Positions 58,497 to 64,000 of a stretch of 64,000 nucleotides of DNA are shown here, one piece after another. The DNA lies in contig JAVMKO010000021.1 of assembly GCA_032164245.1 (NCBI GenBank), positions 11,104,285-11,168,284 of the forward strand, in the 5' to 3' direction. The position numbers and the translations under genes are program-made. The notes beneath the pieces are model-generated. The model was not told where the DNA came from. It saw only the letters and a list, made by a program, of their open reading frames with translations, and did not search any database. Source of the DNA: Sternotherus odoratus. Its lineage: Eukaryota; Chordata; Testudines; Kinosternidae. Each line of letters opens with the position of its first letter. Position 1 is the stretch's first letter.

Positions 58497-58560
58497 TTAG
58501 ATTGTAAGCTCTTTGGGGCAGAGGATGGCTCTCACACTCTGATTTTGCAAAGCTCCATGT
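58497..58560 (+). repeat. L2/MIR-type 3' tail, truncated
   Basis: TTAGATTGTAAGCTCTTTGG and GGCAGAGGATGGCTCTCAC start the tail; it breaks off where the 58567 repeat begins. Confidence 0.7.
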
Positions 58561-58566
58561 TTACAT

Positions 58567-58733
58567 AAACTTTGCACAGGTAAAAACAACTGCAAACGAT
58601 GCACTGCAAATCAGACATGATCCACTTTCAATTCCCGCTTGTTTAGCATTTGCTCTTGCATTGGATATCTGACCCCAGGCATTCCACTTCCTAGCTACTG
58701 CTAGTCTCTCTTGCTTTTCTCAGGCAGTCTCAC
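58567..58733. repeat. Diverged direct repeat, copy A
   Basis: AACTTTGCACAGGTAAAAAC, ATTTGCTCTTGCATTGGAT, CATTCCACTTCCTAGCTAC and TGCTAGTCTCTCTTGC align in order with 60952-61118. The class is unknown. Confidence 0.6.
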
Positions 58734-59219
58734 ACAAATAATTCAGATATGCCTTCAGCTTAAAGCAAAACCATCTCACCCGTTACTATATAGGAGCTTT
58801 GTAATGGCGTTAAAATCCTCATAAGTCAGGCCTATTATGAACTACTTATTTCCAAGCAGTTAGCCTAACACCATTGAATGATCATTTATGATCAAAAGTT
58901 GTAGTCCACCCTTGCTTTAGCATGGTAGAAGTGGCCTGAGTCAGCAGATGGACGTAGGTTTTTCTTTGGCAACTGAGCAAAATTTCCTTAGCCTCCACTG
59001 CAACTTATGCATGCAGAACAAAGATGGAAAGTAGCCCTATAAGCAAAAGGATGCCTTACAATGTTTTCTCTACCAAGATAACTGCCACTGCATATTACAT
59101 CTATAAAGGAAAGGATATCAATTCAGTGGACCAGATTCTCGGTTGCCTCGGGCTGTGTGTTATCATTTACACCACTGCAAAATGAGCATAAAATGCTACC
59201 AACTCCAAATGGTAATGAT

Positions 59220-60950
59220 TTCATAGAATCATAGAATATTAGAGTTGGAAGGGACCTCTAGAGGTCATCTAGTCCAACCCCCTGCTCAAAGCAGGACCAA
59301 TCCCCAACTAAATCATCCCAGCCAGGGCTTTGTCAAGCCTGACCTTAAAAACCTCTAAGGAAGGTGATTCTACCACCTCCCTAGGGAACCCATTCCAATG
59401 CTTCACCACCCTCCTAGTGAAAAAGTTTTTCCTAATATCCTTCCTCACTGCAACTTGAGACCATTACTCCTTGTTCTGTCATCTGCTACCACTGAGAACA
59501 GTCTAGATCCATCCTCTTTAGAACCCCCTTTCAGGTAGTTGAAAGCAGCTATCAAATCTCCCCTCAGTCTTCTCTGCTATAGACTAAACAATCCCAGTTC
59601 TCTCAGCCTATCCTCATAAGTCATGCACTCCAGGCCCCTAATAATTTTTGTTGCCCTTCTCTGGACTCTTTCCAATTTTTCCACATCCTTTTTGTAGTGT
59701 GGACCCCAAAATTGGACACAGTACTTCAGATGAGGCCTCACCAATGTCGAATAGAGGGGAACGATCATGTCCCTCGATCTGCTGGCAATGCCCCTACTTA
59801 TACAGCCCAAAATGCCATTAGCCTTCTTGGCAACAAGGGCACACTGTTGACTCATATCCAGCTTCTTATCCACTGTAATCCCTAGGTCCTTTTCTGCAGA
59901 ACTGCTGCCTAGCCATTCAGTCCCTCGTGTGTAGCAGTGCATGAGATTCTTCTGTCCTAAGTGCAGGACTCTGCCCTTCTCCTTGTTGAACCTCACCCTC
60001 CAGTGTATCTACCACTCCTCCTAGTTTAGTGTCATCTGCAAACTTGCTGAGGGTGCAGTCCATGCCATCCTCCAGATCATTGATAAAGATATTGAATAAA
60101 ACCGGCCCCAGGACCTACCCTTGGGCACTCCGCTTGATACCGGCTGCCAACTAGACATGGAGCCATTGATCACCACCCGTTGAGCCCGACGATCCAGCCA
60201 GCTTTCTATCCACCTTATAGTTCATTCATCCAGCCCTACTTCTTTAACTTGCTGGCAAGAATATTGTGGGAGACCGTATCAAAAGCTTTGTGAAAGTCAA
60301 GGAACAACAAATCCACTGCTTTCCCCTCATCCACAGAGCCAGTTATCTCATCGTAGAAGGCAATTAGGTTAGTCAGGCATGATTTTCCCTGGGTGAATCC
60401 ATGCTGACTGTTCCTGATCACTTTCCTCTCCTCTAAGTGCTTCAGGATTGATTCCTTGAGGACCTGCTCCATGATTTTTCCAGGCACTGAGGTGAGGCTG
60501 ACTGGCCTGTAATTCCCTGGATCCTCCTTCTTCCCTTTTTTAAAGATGGGCACTACATTAGCCTTTTTCCAGTCATCCGGGACCTCCCCTGATTGCCATG
60601 AGTTTTCAAAGATAATGGCCAATGGCTCTGCAATCACATCCGCCAACTCCTTTAGCACCCTTGGATGCAGCGCATCCGGCCCCATGGACTTGTGCTCGTC
60701 CAGCTTTTCTAAATAGCCCTGAACCACTTCTTTTTCCACAGACGGCTGCTCACCTCCTCCCCATGCTGTGCTGCCCAGTGCAGTAGTCTGGGAACTGACC
60801 TTGTTCGTGAAGACAGAGGCAAAAAAAGCATTGAGTACATTTGCTTTTTCCACATCCTCTGTCACTAGATTTCCTCCCTTATTCAGTAAGGGGCCCGCAC
60901 TCTCCTTGACTTTTTTCTTGTTGCTAACATACCCAAAGAAACTTCCACAC
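59220..60950 (-). mobile_element. CR1 LINE, 5'-truncated, with internal deletion
   Basis: The 3' terminus at 59220 shows TCATAGAATCATAGAATATT. The minus strand encodes reverse transcriptase: [79 protein letters not shown], and further on the FADD catalytic motif (codons near 60020-60050) and [18 protein letters not shown]. Compared with the 39.7 kb copy it lacks about 55 bases near 59990 and about 10 near 59441, and it has frame breaks near 60235. It extends about 500 bases further 5' than the other copy. It is inactive. Confidence 0.93.
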
Positions 60951-60951
60951 A

Positions 60952-61118
60952 CTTTGCACGGGTAAACACAAGCACAAGATGCAGAGCGGTTCAGAATCAT
61001 GTGTGATCTCTTTTCAACTCCTCCTTCTTCAGTATTTGCTCTTGCACTAGAGTTCTGACCGCATGCATTCAGCTTCCTAGCTATTGCTAGTCTCTCTCTT
61101 TCTTTTTTTTCTGAGACA
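60952..61118. repeat. Diverged direct repeat, copy B
   Basis: ACTTTGCACGGGTAAACAC, AGTATTTGCTCTTGCACTAG, CATTCAGCTTCCTAGCTATT and GCTAGTCTCTCTCTTTC match copy A at 58567 in order and orientation. It abuts the 5' edge of the CR1. Confidence 0.6.
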
Positions 61119-61381
61119 TTCCAGAGGGATGGAAGCAGCCAGAGGAGGAAACAAAGATTCTGAAGGCTTCCCTGAATGGACCTGAAGATAACATGACTAG
61201 GAAGGAAATACAAGGCTCCAGCAAGAACATTCCATTCATTCTCTATTGCAGACCATGACATAAAGCATTCACTGGCTTCTAGCAAACAAGCCCTGGACCC
61301 TCCAGAATCCAAACACCTATGGTACATATCCTGATGCAAAACTCATGTACTGATTTGCAGAGTGCTAAAAGAAACTACTTA

Positions 61382-61486
<105 letters not shown>

Positions 61487-62859
61487 CTAGCAAAGATACA
61501 GCATGTTAATGTGAATCCACCACTAAGGTAGCCCGCAGATCCTCTTGTTTATTTCTCTGTGTGTCTATTGAGGAGCAATTTATAGGTGCATTAAATCTTC
61601 TGGACAATGGAAATGGTGTCTGGTCTCACTTTTTATTGCATTGTGGCATTTCTCCCCAGACACACACAGCTATTACTGAAGTCATCTTTCAGATTTCTCT
61701 GCTTTGTCTATTGATTTTCCAGATGCATTTACTGATACAGAGACATGCCCTCACAGCACAGCGGTTATATTCACCCGGCTGGTTGGTCACTTTTACTATT
61801 TGATTTTCTTATGGATTTAAATGAACGTGTAAGTGGCATTTATCAATCAAAAACACAGTGCAGGTGGGTTTAAAAAAGCCTGGGGCCCTAGGCTAGTCAA
61901 TTTGGTGGTGGGTGGATATTCAGGGGGTTTCCTCCCTGGTTTTAGTGGCTGCCATTTCTTCCTCTGCTTGAGACATCACTGCATTGGTTACAGTCGGGGG
62001 GCAGCTCCCCCATCTCAGAGCAATGGTTTCAGGCTCTCTGCAGACTCAGACATCACTGCATTTGTTTACAGTTGCTTCAAGTTTTCAGATTTTTTTCACA
62101 TAAACATTGGATGGGATTTTCCAAAGCACCTGTTTGATTTAGGAGCACACGTCCCACTGAAAGTCAAAGAGAATTGGGCTCCAAAGTCACTTAGATGCTT
62201 TTGAAAGCTCCACTTATTTTTTTAAAAAATTTAATGCTTCTTTCTGAAACTGGGGACTGGAGCCATAGGCACTGGCCTACCATGGCTACACCTCAATTCT
62301 TCCCTGGGCAAGCTCTGTAACCTGATACTAATAATGGTCTGATTTGCAGAGGGTTGGAGCATCCACAACTCCAACCGGAATCAACGAGAGCTGTTGTTGT
62401 TCAGGACTTTTCTAAGGCTCCCAATTCAGGAAAGTACGTAAGTATAAAATGCCTCCAACGACAGATGGAACGACGCATCGGTTGGAGTATACCCCGGTCG
62501 TATCACTGGTTCTAAGCGGACCCTGCCGTAGTGTGGGAATAACGCTAAGAAAAACACACGTAAGCATATATTTAAATGCATCCTTATTCAGAGAAACATG
62601 TATGCATGTGCCTGTATGAAAAATACCTTGCTGTATTACTCATAACACCTTGGATTATCAAATATTAATTGATTTACTTATTACATTTAATCTGCTTTTC
62701 AACTATTTATGATATTTACTTAATTTTACATTTCGGATTAGAAATAATCTAAAATCATAAAGACAGGGACCTGGTCACCCCAAATGTCTGCACAACACCA
62801 CACAAACACTATGCCAGTAAATAAATAATTTACCCGGATTGGGACAGAGGAGTTGGGTG

Positions 62860-62940
62860 TGAGATTGTCAACTGGTATAAACTGCCAAAGCTCCATTGAC
62901 ACCACTGGCGTTACACTAACTTACATCACTTGAGGAACGT
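62860..62940. repeat. Palindromic repeat fragment
   Basis: CAACTGGTATAAACTGCC, AGCTCCATTGACACC and CGTTACACTAACTTACATC are a diverged relative of the hairpin at 50246. Confidence 0.4.
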
Positions 62941-63317
62941 TGCCCTTAGGCAATATTGTATGGGAACGTATTAGGCATTGAAGCCAATGTAGTTCCATCA
63001 AGTTTAATCAATTGAGTATCTGACCCTCGGTTGGTCAATTTCACATTCTGAATCCTCTCAGTTTCATTGTCATGCACTAGCCTGTTACTAAAGATGAGGG
63101 AGGAATGTTTAACCCAGTTGTCACTGAAATTTAAAGCAAAATTCTATTAGATGTGTCTATTCATATTGGATTGTGGGGAAATAATAATTATTTAAGAAGT
63201 ATGTAGAGATCAATTATATTTGGAAGCATCTCTCCGAAGGGACACTGCTAATATTAAAAGAAAACAGATGTCTGTCTAAACATTTTTCATCTACTATAGT
63301 TAAAAACAGCATTTCAG

Positions 63318-63480
63318 ATTCCAATCATGAAAGGAGTTAAGCACATTCATAACTTTAAGCACATGAGTAAGCCCACTGAATTCAAAATGAACACAGATTT
63401 CAATGGCAATTAATTTAAGTGGTTCTAGCCCCATGCTTAAAGTTACATGAGTATAACAGTATTTGCAGGACCAAGGCCTA
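63318..63480. repeat. Hairpin repeat family copy
   Basis: GGAGTTAAGCACATTCATAAC, TTAAGCACATGAGTAAGCCC and, inverted, CCATGCTTAAAGTTACATG form a long imperfect hairpin. Confidence 0.55.
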
Positions 63481-63812
63481 AGATTACTATAATTCCAGTA
63501 GACACGAGAAATGTGTATTTCTCTCCCCCCCAGCCTTTTTTAATTTTTTTTTTATATTCGACACCACTTTGTTAAAACTCATTTCATTGTATTTAATATT
63601 TTCCTTCATGTTATGTGGGTCTTTCACTCAGGAGTAGGGAGAGGAAAACATTTAAAAAATTCAGAAAAAAATTGAGATTGCAAAATCAAACCTATTGGCT
63701 CAAGGGAAGAAGTAGTATCTTAAGCCACTTCTAATTTTATGTATCGATTTATTTATTTTAATCAACCGGGTATCCAAAGGACAATCCCCTTTTAAGAACA
63801 ATGGGTATATAC

Positions 63813-64000
63813 ATGTGCGACAGGGTGTATCAACTCCATACTGGACCAACATGGGCTAACCAATCACTGTGGGTCTAGGAGACCACACGCCCTCACCTCT
63901 GCATGCTCCAGGTGGAGGAGACCGATAAAAGGAGACAGCCCAGCTCAGTTGGGGCTGGCTGAAGAAGAGGAAGGATGTAGGCTGCAGGCTCCTGCAGAGG
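63813..64000 (+). mobile_element. Possible LTR 5' end (runs out of window)
   Basis: TGTGCGACAGGGTGTATC begins a block with a different texture: GGACCAACATGGGCTAACC, GGGTCTAGGAGACCACACG, then GATAAAAGGAGAC as a TATA-like box and GGCTGGCTGAAGAAGAGG. This layout (TG start, TATA-like box) would fit a retroelement LTR. No internal gene, primer site or second LTR is in view, so the call is tentative. Confidence 0.4.

Larger units (their letters stand above)
61487..64000 (-). other. CSMD2: CSMD2 intron (5' side, incomplete)
   Basis: I see no exon here. Positions 62108-62205 and 62860-62940 resemble short palindromic reptilian repeats, 63318-63480 is a hairpin-type repeat and about 63813 to the end may be an LTR start. 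The rest (61490-62100, 62210-62860, 62940-63310, 63480-63810) is AT-rich sequence in which I recognise nothing. Confidence 0.6.

Noticed and set aside
60236..61339. 367-codon minus-strand open frame as a host gene
   Set aside because: Only the 60236-60950 part has meaning, as CR1 reverse transcriptase; the first 130 or so codons are unrelated upstream sequence including repeat copy B.
61487..64000. First half of CUB2 expected in this stretch
   Set aside because: No CG..L/F..SPNYP-type sequence with an adjoining cysteine was found on the minus strand.

Overview
The window is vertebrate nuclear DNA, most likely from a hidden-necked (cryptodiran) turtle. Its repeats point there: a tRNA-derived SINE with a clear pol III head and a CR1-like tail (about 11776-12022 on + and 39144-39327 on -), long antisense CR1 LINE fragments (39714-40946 and 59220-60950), many old MIR/L2-type copies and several short inverted-repeat elements. 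Nothing bacterial, plasmid-like or viral-operon-like is present.

The only gene I can support is on the minus strand: an internal part of a CUB and Sushi multiple domains gene, best matched to CSMD2. Twelve exons were placed by combining reading frame, GT/AG splice sites and domain signatures. In transcription order they are 61383-61486, 53730-53842, 36520-36702, 25521-25847, 21911-22105, 18905-19043, 16790-16977, 15158-15346, 14449-14565, 7432-7647, 6582-6770 and 1033-1202. All eleven exon-exon junctions are in phase. Together the exons give 2130 nt, exactly 710 codons with no stop. The encoded order is rest of CUB2, Sushi2, CUB3, Sushi3, CUB4, Sushi4, CUB5, Sushi5, first half of CUB6. Both ends of the gene lie outside the window: the N-terminal exons beyond 64000 and the C-terminal exons before position 1. 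No promoter, first exon, 3' UTR or poly(A) site is visible.

Layout from right to left: 61487-64000 is intron ending in a possible LTR start. 53843-61382 holds a degenerate 1.7 kb CR1 and a nested hAT-like/CR1 insertion. 36703-53729 is the largest intron (17 kb), with a CR1 carrying an open RT frame, a SINE, a 635 bp element with a G-rich minisatellite and an 8 bp target duplication, and a Tigger-like MITE. 25848-36519 is mostly unremarkable. From 25.8 to 14.4 kb the exons are dense (seven exons in about 11 kb). The next intron (7648-14448) carries a SINE and several MITEs. Sushi5 (6582-6770) lies in an unusually GC/CpG-rich block, and the last intron runs to the CUB6 exon near 1.1 kb.

The encoded protein segment is extracellular: alternating CUB and Sushi (complement control protein) modules with conserved cysteines, tryptophans and N-glycosylation sequons. 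From what is known of the family, CSMD2 is a large single-pass membrane protein of neurons with roles at synapses and dendrites, and its paralogue CSMD1 can inhibit complement. I found no convincing new biological system here; the notable observations concern transposable-element structure, repeated intronic blocks and splice-site peculiarities.
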